DNA of 42,635 bases from Pseudomonas viridiflava (lineage in GTDB: Bacteria > Pseudomonadota > Gammaproteobacteria > Pseudomonadales > Pseudomonadaceae): assembly GCF_900580675.1 (NCBI RefSeq), contig NZ_UTBG01000244.1, forward strand, positions 1 through 42,635, written 5' to 3'. Position 1 is the first letter of the stretch, and each line of letters begins with the position of its first letter. The position numbers were made by a program, and so were the translations under genes. This document shows, piece after piece, positions 23,856 through 32,011 of this stretch. Under the pieces are notes generated by a model. The model worked only from the letters and a program-made list of their open reading frames with translations, did no database searches and was not told where the DNA came from.

Positions 23856-24539
23856 ATGAATACGCTTCAACCCGCAGCATTGGCCAAATACATCGATCAC
23901 ACCTTGCTGGCACCCGACGCCTCCCGTGAGCAGGTGCGCACCTTGTGCGAGGAGGCGCTGGAGCACGGTTTTTATTCGGTGTGCCTGAACTCCGGCCAAG
24001 TGCCTGATGCCGCTACCTGCCTGATCGACAGCGACGTGGTGATATGTGCGGTGGTGGGCTTCCCGCTGGGCGCCGGCTTGAGCGACACCAAGGCGTTTGA
24101 AGCCGAATGCGCGATTGCCGCCGGGGCAGGGGAGATCGACATGGTGCTCAATATCGGCTGGTTGAAAGACGGGCTGCTGGACGCGGTACGCGATGACATC
24201 GCGCTGGTCCACAAAGCCTGCGGCAGCGTACCGCTGAAGGTCATCCTGGAAACGTGCCTGCTGACCGACGCACAGAAAGTCCAGGCCTGCGAAATCTGCC
24301 GGGATGTAGGTGTGGCATTCGTCAAGACGTCTACCGGGTTCAGCCGCAGCGGCGCTACCGTCGAAGACGTGGCACTGATGCGCCAAACCGTGGGCGCCGG
24401 GGTTGGAGTGAAGGCGTCCGGTGGCGTGCGCGATTATCCGACGGCGGTGAAGATGATTGAAGCAGGCGCGACACGTTTGGGCAGCAGTTCGGGGATTGCA
24501 ATTGTGGGCGGGGCTTTGACGGCGTCGAGCGGTTACTGA
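23856..24539 (+). CDS. deoC: Deoxyribose-phosphate aldolase
   Basis: A 227-residue class I aldolase cleaving 2-deoxyribose 5-phosphate to acetaldehyde and glyceraldehyde 3-phosphate. The Schiff-base lysine is K157 in FVKTSTGFSRSGATVEDV, with D96 in GEIDMVLNIG and K186 in GVKASGGVRDY as the partner residues. The start begins IDHTLLAP after ten residues, as usual. Length fits the short bacterial type. It completes the cluster: uptake, mutarotation, phosphorylation, cleavage. A dyad follows as a likely shared terminator. Confidence 0.95.
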   Translation: MNTLQPAALAKYIDHTLLAPDASREQVRTLCEEALEHGFYSVCLNSGQVPDAATCLIDSDVVICAVVGFPLGAGLSDTKAFEAECAIAAGAGEIDMVLNIGWLKDGLLDAVRDDIALVHKACGSVPLKVILETCLLTDAQKVQACEICRDVGVAFVKTSTGFSRSGATVEDVALMRQTVGAGVGVKASGGVRDYPTAVKMIEAGATRLGSSSGIAIVGGALTASSGY

Positions 24540-24547
24540 GGGTTTTT

Positions 24548-24585
24548 ATATAACTCAACTAAATAGTCATTTAGTTGAGTTATAT
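24548..24585. terminator. Bidirectional AT-rich 17-bp hairpin
   Basis: Perfect 17-bp arms ATATAACTCAACTAAAT (24548-24564) and its complement (24569-24585) with a four-base loop AGTC. It lies between the convergent deoC and HxlR genes, eight bases after the deoC stop. The stem is AT-rich and lacks a long T-run, so it is an unusual terminator. Confidence 0.6.
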
Positions 24586-24607
24586 CTTTGAGATATATAA
24601 ACACCGT

Positions 24608-24967
24608 TTACAGCGGGGCGAGGGCAGACGTTCTGCGTTCACTGATGCGTTCAACGGTCTGCATATGCTCGGTTCCCCAGACGCACAACGCGCCGAGTGC
24701 CGTGGCCAGGGACTGCCCGAACGGTGTCAGGGAGTATTCAACTTTGGGCGGTATCTCCTGAAAGTCGACGCGCGCAATGATTTCATCGCGTTCGAGCTCC
24801 TTGAGTTGCTGGATCAGCACTTTATCGGTGACGCCACCGATCGCGCGTCTCAACTCGCCATACCGGTGGGTATTCTGCGCCAGGTTGTAAAGCACGAGCG
24901 GTTTCCATTTGCCGCCAATCACCGCCAGGGCGGCCTCTAGCCCGCAACTATACGAGTGGTTTGCCAT
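24608..24967 (-). CDS. HxlR-family transcriptional regulator
   Basis: A 119-residue MarR-like winged-helix regulator. The HxlR signature is clear: CGLEAALAVIGGKWKPLVLY, then GELRRAIGGVTDKVLIQQLK, and a wing VEYSLTPFGQSLA. C8 is the conserved N-terminal Cys seen in redox- or quinone-sensing members. It is divergent from an SDR gene, which it probably controls through the dyad at 24988-25011. The inducer is unknown. Confidence 0.92.
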   Translation of the reverse strand: MANHSYSCGLEAALAVIGGKWKPLVLYNLAQNTHRYGELRRAIGGVTDKVLIQQLKELERDEIIARVDFQEIPPKVEYSLTPFGQSLATALGALCVWGTEHMQTVERISERRTSALAPL

Positions 24968-24987
24968 AATCCATGCCGCTCCCGAAG

Positions 24988-25026
24988 GGTACTTACCAAA
25001 AGGTGCATACTATTCATAAGAATAGT
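24988..25026. promoter_or_regulatory. HxlR operator region
   Basis: GGTACTTACC-AAAA-GGTGCATACT (24988-25011) is an imperfect palindrome of the type seen before HxlR-controlled genes, and GGTACTTACC itself is a 10-bp dyad. A second perfect 7-bp dyad ACTATTC-ATAA-GAATAGT is at 25009-25026. They lie between the divergent HxlR and SDR genes. Assignment is by position and resemblance. Confidence 0.5.
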
Positions 25027-25067
25027 GCAGGTCTAGAGTTGGGCTCTCAACATTACTGGAGTTCATC

Positions 25068-25817
25068 ATGAGCAGGCTCAACGGCAAAATCGCATTAATC
25101 ACGGGTGGCAACAGCGGCATCGGCCTAGCCAGCGCCATACGTTTTGCAGCTGAAGGCGCGCAGGTCGTGATCGTCGGGCGTCGGCAAGAGGAATTGGACA
25201 AGGCACTGCAGTTGATCGGCCCGCAAGCCATCGCTGTCCAGGGCGACATATCCAGCCTGGACGATCTGGACCGCATCTTTGCTCAAGTCAAAGCCGCCAA
25301 AGGCCGAATCGACATTCTGTTCGCCAACGCGGGCCTGGGGGATTTCCAGCCGATCGGATCGATCACCGAAGAGTCGTTTGATCGCACATTCGGCATCAAC
25401 GTCAAAGGCACGCTGTTTACCGTACAAAAGGCCTTGCCGCTGATGAGCGCAGGCGCCTCGGTGATCCTGACCGGATCGACCACCAGCGCCATGGGCACGC
25501 CGGCGTTCAGCGTGTACAGCGCCACCAAAGCGGCATTGCGTAATTTCGCCCGAAGCTGGGCGCTGGATTTGAAAGGCAGCGGCATTCGCGTCAACGTGCT
25601 TTCACCCGGGCCGATCGCCACACCGGGTCTGGACCTGGCGCCGTCAGGCACAGGTCAAAAGGACGCAATCATCGATGACATGACTGCGCAGATTCCACTG
25701 GACCGTATTGGTCAGCCGGAAGAAGTCGCGGCGGCAGCAGTGTTCCTGGCGTCTGACGAAAGCAGCTTTATGACCGGGAGTGAAATGTTCGTCGATGGCG
25801 GATTTGCTCAGGTGTGA
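25068..25817 (+). CDS. SDR oxidoreductase paired with HxlR
   Basis: A 249-residue classical SDR. Cofactor motif TGGNSGIG is at 12-19, the ANAG-type motif near 86-89, and the catalytic Tyr/Lys are Y150 and K154 (YSATK). The C-terminus FMTGSEMFVDGGFAQV is typical. GGAG lies six bases before the ATG. Substrate unknown; control by a neighbouring HxlR protein suggests response to an electrophile or quinone. Confidence 0.9.
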   Translation: MSRLNGKIALITGGNSGIGLASAIRFAAEGAQVVIVGRRQEELDKALQLIGPQAIAVQGDISSLDDLDRIFAQVKAAKGRIDILFANAGLGDFQPIGSITEESFDRTFGINVKGTLFTVQKALPLMSAGASVILTGSTTSAMGTPAFSVYSATKAALRNFARSWALDLKGSGIRVNVLSPGPIATPGLDLAPSGTGQKDAIIDDMTAQIPLDRIGQPEEVAAAAVFLASDESSFMTGSEMFVDGGFAQV

Positions 25818-26068
25818 GCAAACGGGGGTTTGGCCTGTTGAAATCTAACGGGAACTGCCCCTGATTGCGTAACATCATATTACGCATAATGTATATTATG
25901 TTAAATTGTGTGTCTGCTTGTAGATGTGGTCATCAAGCTGCCAGTTACCTGACTATCACTCTTATCAATTAAACTTATCTTGGCAAATCATTAGGATAGC
26001 GCCGGCCAATAGCGTCTCATGCAGCAACTTTTTTGTTGCCTCATGAGACGCTGGAGCTGGACGTGTTG
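25818..26068 (+). promoter_or_regulatory. Leader region of the efflux operon with dyads
   Basis: 251 bases with no gene. Two overlapping inverted repeats are present: GCGTAA/TTACGC (25867-25872/25880-25885) and TAACATCATAT/ATATTATGTTA (25870-25880/25893-25903, one mismatch). A larger hairpin lies at 26012-26051 and is listed separately. No TetR or MarR gene adjoins, so control may be at a distance or in the leader RNA. Confidence 0.45.
26012..26051 (+). repeat. Hairpin just before the efflux operon's ribosome binding site
   Basis: A perfect 10-bp pair GCGTCTCATG (26012-26021) / CATGAGACGC (26042-26051) encloses a second 5-bp pair GCAAC/GTTGC (26024-26028/26035-26039) with a six-T loop. The GGAG of the next gene begins two bases after the arm. 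It could be a terminator-like attenuator or an mRNA switch. Confidence 0.6.
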
Positions 26069-27577
26069 ATGAACATTCGAAAACGCCCGACGTCGGTGGC
26101 CATCCATGCCGGGCGCGCGCCCGTCCTCCAGGCATCAGCCCTCGTCCTGTCGATCCTGCTGGGCGGTTGCTCTTATAGTGATTTGAAACCCCAGTCGTAC
26201 CTGCAGGCTGCTGGCGACGCCGACGAAACCCTTGCCCAAAGTGGTATTACTCTTTCACCCGCTGCATGGCCGACCGAAAAATGGTGGACCAGTTTCAACG
26301 ACAAGCAACTCGACGACCTGGTGGATGAGGCCCTTGCCCAAAGCCCGACATTGCGTTCGGCTGCCGCCCGCGTACGCCAGGCAGGCGCCCTGGAGGCCAT
26401 CGAAGGCGCCTCGCTGCTCCCGCGCCTGGACGGCTCGGCGAGTACCACCCGTGAGCGATTCAGCGCCAACGGCACCACCCCGGCACCGGTTAAAGGCACT
26501 TGGCAAAATGTCGATCAGGCCACGCTCAACGTAGGTTATGAACTGGATTTCTGGGGCAAGAATCGTGCAGCCGTCGAAGCCGCCGTGGGGCGCCGACATG
26601 CCCTTGAGGTGGACAGTCGCGGGGCTGCGTTGATGTTGTCGGCGTCGATCGTGCAAACCTACATCGCGTTGCAGGACACCTACGAGCAGCTGGACGTCGC
26701 GCAAGCGCTGCTGGATCAGCAAGTCCACATCGAAAAACTGACGCAACAACGCTTCACCGCCGAATTGGGCACCCAGATCGATATCAAGCAATCACAAGCC
26801 TCGCTGCCGGCGAGTCGGGCCAATATTGCCGCCCTCAAGGAGATAATTGAGCTCAACCAGAACAAGCTCGCCTCATTGCTGGGCCAGGGCCCCGACCGTG
26901 GTCGCACCATCGCCCGGCCCCATCTGCGGGCCAGCGACAGTCTAGTTCTGCCGAGTAATATCCCGGCCGAACTGGTAGGCCATCGTCCGGATGTGGTCGC
27001 CCAACGCTGGCGCGTCGAAGCGTCCGGGCATGAAATAGAAGTGGCCAAGGCGCGCTTCTATCCAAACGTAAACCTGACTGCGTTTGTCGGCCTGCAAAGC
27101 CTGGCGTTCGATACGTTCAATGACCACAGCAGCCGAATCCTGGGCTTTTCGCCTGCCATCAGCCTGCCAATCTTTGAAGGTGGCCGTTTGCGCGGCAACC
27201 TGGATGCACAAGATGCCGCCTATGACCTCGCGGTTGAAAACTACAACCAGACCGTCGTCGATGCACTGCGCGATATCGCCGATCAGCTGTCCTCACTGCG
27301 CTGGCTCAAAGAGCGCATGGCTCAACAGAAGGAAGCCGTCGACACTGCACAGGCCGCCTCTGACCTGGTCAACCTGCGCTACGGCGCCGGTCTCGCCACT
27401 TACTTGCAAGTGCTGTCCACGCAGAACGCAACACTTATCCAGCAACGCCAACTGGTCACGTTGCAGTCTCGCGCCCTGTCGCTGCAAGCCAACTTAAGCA
27501 GAGCGCTGGGCGGCGGTTACCGTCCTGAGTTTTCCGCGAATGCCCCCACCCTCCCCAGCGTAGTTGATCACTCATGA
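26069..27577 (+). CDS. Outer-membrane efflux lipoprotein (NodT/OprM family)
   Basis: A 502-residue TolC-like channel. The signal peptide ends in a lipobox SILLGGC, with lipidated C34. The rest shows the doubled OEP layout with LPRLDGSAST and YELDFWGKN in the first half and HRPDVVAQRW and FEGGRLRGN in the second. Start: ATG at 26069, though GTG at 26063 is nearer the ideal distance from GGAG at 26053-26056. It forms the outer-membrane exit of the tripartite pump with the next two genes. Confidence 0.9.
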   Translation: MNIRKRPTSVAIHAGRAPVLQASALVLSILLGGCSYSDLKPQSYLQAAGDADETLAQSGITLSPAAWPTEKWWTSFNDKQLDDLVDEALAQSPTLRSAAARVRQAGALEAIEGASLLPRLDGSASTTRERFSANGTTPAPVKGTWQNVDQATLNVGYELDFWGKNRAAVEAAVGRRHALEVDSRGAALMLSASIVQTYIALQDTYEQLDVAQALLDQQVHIEKLTQQRFTAELGTQIDIKQSQASLPASRANIAALKEIIELNQNKLASLLGQGPDRGRTIARPHLRASDSLVLPSNIPAELVGHRPDVVAQRWRVEASGHEIEVAKARFYPNVNLTAFVGLQSLAFDTFNDHSSRILGFSPAISLPIFEGGRLRGNLDAQDAAYDLAVENYNQTVVDALRDIADQLSSLRWLKERMAQQKEAVDTAQAASDLVNLRYGAGLATYLQVLSTQNATLIQQRQLVTLQSRALSLQANLSRALGGGYRPEFSANAPTLPSVVDHS

Positions 27578-28764
27578 GCACCCCAACGCCCTCCTCCGTC
27601 GATACCTCCCAAACCAAACCGTCCTATCGCGCGCAGTGGCTGCTGATCGCCGGTATCGCGCTGCTCCTGCTGGTATTGGCAGGCTGGTACTTCTTTGGGC
27701 TGGGTAACGAGGCCACCGACGATGCCTACGTCGATGGCAACATTGTTCAGGTCACGTCTCAGATCAGCGGCACCGTCACCGTGATCAGCGCTGACAACAC
27801 CGACCATATCGACGCCCATGCGCCGTTGGTGACGCTGAACCCTGTAGATGCCGAGATCCAGTATCAGCGTGCCCAATCCAATCTGGCCCGTGCCGTTCGC
27901 CAGGCGCGCACCCAGTATTACCAGGTGCAGCAACTGCAAGCGGAAGTCAGCCAGCGCCAAAACGATGTGCGCAAGGCCCGGGACGATGTGCGCCGACGCA
28001 GCCAATTGGCCGCCAGCGGCGCAGTGTCTCGGGAAGAAATCAGCCACGCCGAGGAAGTCCTCAAAAACGCCCTGGCCGGCCTTGACGGTACCCGGCATGC
28101 CTTGGCGGTGCGCCTGGCCATGGTCGATAACACCACACTGCGCACCCATCCGGATGTCCTGGTGGCGGCCGCCAACTTGCGCGACGCCTATATTGCCCTG
28201 CACCGCACGCAAATCTACTCACCCGTCGGCGGCTTGATCACCAAGCGCAATGTGCAAGTGGGTCAACGGATCAATCCGGGCGTGGCGCTCATGTCCGTGG
28301 TACCGATTGACCAAGTGTGGGTGAACGCCAATTTCAAAGGGTCACAAATCGAGGATTTACGCATTGGCCAACCGGCGGTGCTGCGCGCCGACGCGTACGG
28401 GCGCAAAGTGATTTTCCACGGCACGATCGTCGGGTTGGATGCGGGTACCGGCAGTGCGTTTTCCTTGATGCCTGCGCAAAACGCTACGGGTAACTGGATC
28501 AAAGTCACTCAGCGCGTACCCGTACGTATTGCGTTGAAAGCCGAGGAAATCGCGGTTAACCCCCTTCGCTTGGGGCTGTCCATGCGCGTGTCGGTTGACA
28601 CCACTGACACCAGTGGCCAGGTACTCAACAACAAATCACCGTTGCAACCTGCCTACAGCACTAACGTTTTTGAACATGAGCTCAAGGACGCCAATGATGG
28701 GGTCGAGCGCGTGATCAGTGCCAACGAAGACCGTGGGCAAATCGCTCAGCGTTTGAAGCCTTGA
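27574..28764 (+). CDS. EmrA/HlyD-family membrane fusion protein
   Basis: A 396-residue periplasmic adaptor. One N-terminal membrane helix lies about 24-46, then TDDAYVDGNIVQVTSQISGT (barrel/lipoyl start), a long alpha-hairpin with LARAVRQARTQYYQVQQLQ, then the second lipoyl half with HRTQIYSPVGGLITKRNVQV. This order is standard for EmrA. The ATG overlaps the stop of the lipoprotein gene (ATGA). Confidence 0.92.
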   Translation: MSTPTPSSVDTSQTKPSYRAQWLLIAGIALLLLVLAGWYFFGLGNEATDDAYVDGNIVQVTSQISGTVTVISADNTDHIDAHAPLVTLNPVDAEIQYQRAQSNLARAVRQARTQYYQVQQLQAEVSQRQNDVRKARDDVRRRSQLAASGAVSREEISHAEEVLKNALAGLDGTRHALAVRLAMVDNTTLRTHPDVLVAAANLRDAYIALHRTQIYSPVGGLITKRNVQVGQRINPGVALMSVVPIDQVWVNANFKGSQIEDLRIGQPAVLRADAYGRKVIFHGTIVGLDAGTGSAFSLMPAQNATGNWIKVTQRVPVRIALKAEEIAVNPLRLGLSMRVSVDTTDTSGQVLNNKSPLQPAYSTNVFEHELKDANDGVERVISANEDRGQIAQRLKP

Positions 28765-28775
28765 CGGGGTGCCGC

Positions 28776-30296
28776 ATGTACCGGAAGAACGCTGCGCTTC
28801 TGATCACTGTGGGTCTGCTGTGCGCACTTGAGTATCTGCAAGCCGGCATGATTGCCTTTGCCTCCGCCCCGATCCGTGGCGAGATCGACGCCAGTCCCGA
28901 GGAGTTCACCCTGGTGGCGGCGCTCTATGCGTGTATCGCCGTGGTGGTCATTTCAAAACAACGCTGGTTGGTTGAGCGACTCGGCTGGCGGAATTTCATG
29001 CTGGGCTCCATCGGTGTTTACGTGGTCGGTGCGCTGGTTTGCGGGGTCAGTGGTAGTTTGACCACTTTCACCGTCGGCCGCGTGATCATGGCGCTGGGCG
29101 GCGCCTCGTTCATGACCTCCGCGCGCCTGATGGTCAACTTGCTGCCCGCGGGGCCAGGGCGCTTTGTGGGGGTCAAGGTGTTTGCCACGGGGCTTGCCTG
29201 TGGCACGGCAGCGGCGCCGTTTCTTTCCTCACTGGTGGTGGTTGAAGACACTTGGCATGCCATCTTCTGGCTGCTGATCGCCGGGGCGACGGCCGCGGGT
29301 GTGCTGTGCACACGGTTCTTGCCCTCTGCTGCGGTTCAGGAAGACGAACGCTCGCCGTCCAGCCCAGGGAATATTTTGCTGTTGGCGGTGAGTACCTTCT
29401 TCCTGCTGTATGTGCTGCAACGCTCCTACTACGACTTCTACAACGAGTCGATCATTCTTGTGGCGTTTGCGCTGCTGGCGGCTCTCGGCGTGTATATTTT
29501 CTTCCACGCTGAACACGCTAAGGATGCGCCCTTTCTCAAGGTCAAAGACTTGATGAAGTCGCGCTACCTGCTGGGCGTAGGGTTGTTCTGTTTTACGTAT
29601 ATCGTGCTCGGCAGCAACAATTACATCCTGCCGTATTTCCTGCAGACCGGCCTTGGCTACTCATGGGATACCATCGGCACGTTCCAGGCATTTGGCCTGG
29701 GCGGCGCGCTACTGACCTGGTTCGCCATGGCCCTGATCATCCCCAGGCACCCAGGGCCGAAGAAGTTCTTCGTGATTGGCTTCGCCGCGCTGATCAGTTT
29801 TGGCCTGCTACTGGCCTCGCTAACCCTCGACGCCAATATGTGGACCAACATCCTGCCCGCGCTGGTGCTCAATGGCTGTTTTGTCATGCTGGTGCTCGCT
29901 ACCGCAGCGATGCAGACGTTTCGCGATGTCACCCATCACGACACGTTGTTCGCCCACGCCTACCAGATCAAAAGTATGCTTGGGCAGATCGCCATGGCTA
30001 TCGGTACCACGGTCGCGACCTTGTTCCTGCAATGGCGCACGACGCTGCAATACAACAACCTCAACGGGCACTTCAGCACAGGTGACGCGCTGTACCAGGA
30101 AAGCACCCAGCGCTTGGCCCAAGCTCTAACGCCTGCCGTAGGGGCAGGCCCGGCCAATCAGATGTCAGTGGCAACACTTGCCCAGGAACTGCATCAGCAG
30201 GCAACGCTGGTTGCCAGCATGGAGTACTTTTGGGCAATCATCGTAGTTGCAAGCCTTGCGCTGGTGGTTTCCGTGATGCAGAAAACCTTCAAATAG
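28776..30296 (+). CDS. MFS multidrug transporter of the EmrAB-type pump
   Basis: A 506-residue membrane protein with about 14 hydrophobic helices, the inner-membrane part of the pump. The region KQRWLVERLGWRNFMLGSIG stands where MFS motif A lies in relatives, but the usual GxLaDrxGrkr is degenerate. Start chosen at ATG 28776 (MYRKNAALLI) with GGGGTG before it; the upstream TTG at 28761 is less likely. The substrate is unknown. The gene ends the operon. Confidence 0.87.
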   Translation: MYRKNAALLITVGLLCALEYLQAGMIAFASAPIRGEIDASPEEFTLVAALYACIAVVVISKQRWLVERLGWRNFMLGSIGVYVVGALVCGVSGSLTTFTVGRVIMALGGASFMTSARLMVNLLPAGPGRFVGVKVFATGLACGTAAAPFLSSLVVVEDTWHAIFWLLIAGATAAGVLCTRFLPSAAVQEDERSPSSPGNILLLAVSTFFLLYVLQRSYYDFYNESIILVAFALLAALGVYIFFHAEHAKDAPFLKVKDLMKSRYLLGVGLFCFTYIVLGSNNYILPYFLQTGLGYSWDTIGTFQAFGLGGALLTWFAMALIIPRHPGPKKFFVIGFAALISFGLLLASLTLDANMWTNILPALVLNGCFVMLVLATAAMQTFRDVTHHDTLFAHAYQIKSMLGQIAMAIGTTVATLFLQWRTTLQYNNLNGHFSTGDALYQESTQRLAQALTPAVGAGPANQMSVATLAQELHQQATLVASMEYFWAIIVVASLALVVSVMQKTFK

Positions 30297-30531
30297 GTGA
30301 CCGTGCCCAACACCTCGCTTTTCAGCACTTGCCCGTGCCGGTATAGCCATCGTTTCTGAAGAGCGTTTCAACGGGGATAAACGCCAAGAAAATCGCCGCC
30401 ACGTAGAAAAAATCTCTACCTGTCGCTAAAGAGGAATGGTCAGCTTGACCCAGTACGCCTCCCCTACCCAATCCCCAACCCAGCGAAAGTAGAAAAGCCG
30501 GCTCCCTGGAGCCAGCTTCTATGCTTGGTGG
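30297..30531. other. Spacer between convergent operons
   Basis: 235 bases between the ends of the efflux operon (plus) and the aromatic operon (minus). It holds the minus-strand terminator at 30492-30517 and a small dyad GGTCA-GCT-TGACC (30438-30450). No gene is seen. Confidence 0.5.
30492..30517 (-). terminator. Intrinsic terminator of the aryl-alcohol/salicylate operon
   Basis: Read on the minus strand, GCTGGCTC-CAGG-GAGCCGGC forms an 8-pair stem (one G-U) followed by TTTTCT. It lies about 15 bases after the aldehyde dehydrogenase stop. Confidence 0.75.
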
Positions 30532-31983
30532 TTAGAACGGATAAGGCTGATCGGAAGGCTCGACCGTGACCCATTTCACCTCGGTGAATTCTTCAATGAC
30601 TGCGCTGCCGTCAAATCGGCCGTAACCACTGTTCTTCATGCCACCGTAGGGTGCCTGAGGTTCGTTTTGCACGGTGGCTCCGTTGATATGCACGCAACCG
30701 GCGTCCAGGCGGCTGGCCAGGTCGAGGGCGAGGCTGACATTGCGGCTGAAGATGGCGGAGGACAGGCCGAACGCGGTGTCATTGGCGACTTCCAACGCCT
30801 GTTCGGCACCTTTCACACGAACGACCGTGGTAACGGGGCCGAAGGTTTCCTCATCGTAGATGTCCATGGCCGAAGTCACGCGATCGACCAACGTCGGCGC
30901 CATCTGCGCCTGCTCCGCCAGCCCACCGGCCACAATCGAGGCGCCTTTGCCGATGGCATCATCGAGCATCTGATTGATGCGTTGAACAGAACCGTGGGCG
31001 ATCATCGGCCCTATGACACTGGCCGGATTAGTCACGGGGCTCCCCTGCTCCAGGCCACGAATCCGTTCTGCAAACTTGGCAACGAAGGCGTCGGCAACCG
31101 CCTCATCGACCACAAACCGTTCGGTGGACATGCAGATTTGTCCCTGGTACAGAAAAGCCCCGAACACCGCGGCATTGACCGCGCCATCCAGATCGGCATC
31201 TTCCAACACAATAAACGGCGCCTTGCCGCCCAGTTCCAGCAAGCAACGCTTTAGATGTTTGGCGCAAGTCTGGGCAATCATTCGGCCGACGTTGGTCGAG
31301 CCGGTAAAATTCACCCGGCGTACCGTATCGTGGGCAATCAGCACTTCCGTGACGGCGCCGGCATCTTCGGGGGCAGAAATGATGAAGTTCACCACGCCCG
31401 CCGGGAAACCTGCGTCATAGAAGGCTTGGGCCAGCAGTTCATGGGTACGCGGGCTGTTCTCCGAGCCTTTGAAGATCACCGTGTTACCGCAGGCCAACGG
31501 GTAAGCAATAGAGCGAGTGCCGAGAATGACCGGGCCGTTCCAGGGCGCGATACTCAACACCGTGCCGGCGGGCTGGCGCAGGGTCACGGATAAGGTGCCC
31601 GGTTTATCGGTCGCCAGCGTTTCGCCTTTGATTTGCGTCGTCAGCGCAGCGGCTTCGCGCAACAGGTTGGCCGAAGCGCCCACGTTGAATTGTGACCACA
31701 ATCGCGATGCCCCGATTTCTTCGGCCATGACGGTGCAAAAAAGCTCCATCTTGCTTTCCAGCGCATCAGCGGCAGCCAACAGCAGCCGACGGCGCTCGGT
31801 TGGGCCGACCTTCGACCATGTCTTGAAGGCGTGCTGAGAAGAGGTAGCAACCCGCAGTGCGTCTTCAACGCTACAGGCGGCGCCAGTGGTGACAACCTTG
31901 CCGCTGATGGGATCGATACGCTGGTAGGTCTTACCAGTCGATGCCGCTTGCGCAATATTGTCGATTACCAGTTGAACATTCAT
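30532..31983 (-). CDS. Salicylaldehyde/aromatic aldehyde dehydrogenase (NahF type)
   Basis: A 483-residue NAD-dependent aldehyde dehydrogenase converting an aromatic aldehyde, probably salicylaldehyde, to the acid. N149 in APWNG, E250 in LLELGGKAPF and nucleophile C284 in YQGQICMSTERF are present. The C-terminus NEPQAPYGGMKNSGYGRFDG is close to NahF as I remember it. The ATG at 31983 has AAGGA eight bases upstream; the open frame upstream runs into the alcohol dehydrogenase gene. It is last in the operon. Vanillin or benzaldehyde are possible substrates too. Confidence 0.88.
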   Translation of the reverse strand: MNVQLVIDNIAQAASTGKTYQRIDPISGKVVTTGAACSVEDALRVATSSQHAFKTWSKVGPTERRRLLLAAADALESKMELFCTVMAEEIGASRLWSQFNVGASANLLREAAALTTQIKGETLATDKPGTLSVTLRQPAGTVLSIAPWNGPVILGTRSIAYPLACGNTVIFKGSENSPRTHELLAQAFYDAGFPAGVVNFIISAPEDAGAVTEVLIAHDTVRRVNFTGSTNVGRMIAQTCAKHLKRCLLELGGKAPFIVLEDADLDGAVNAAVFGAFLYQGQICMSTERFVVDEAVADAFVAKFAERIRGLEQGSPVTNPASVIGPMIAHGSVQRINQMLDDAIGKGASIVAGGLAEQAQMAPTLVDRVTSAMDIYDEETFGPVTTVVRVKGAEQALEVANDTAFGLSSAIFSRNVSLALDLASRLDAGCVHINGATVQNEPQAPYGGMKNSGYGRFDGSAVIEEFTEVKWVTVEPSDQPYPF

Positions 31984-32011
31984 CTTGAGGTCCTTTGGTG
32001 AGCGTAAGAAA

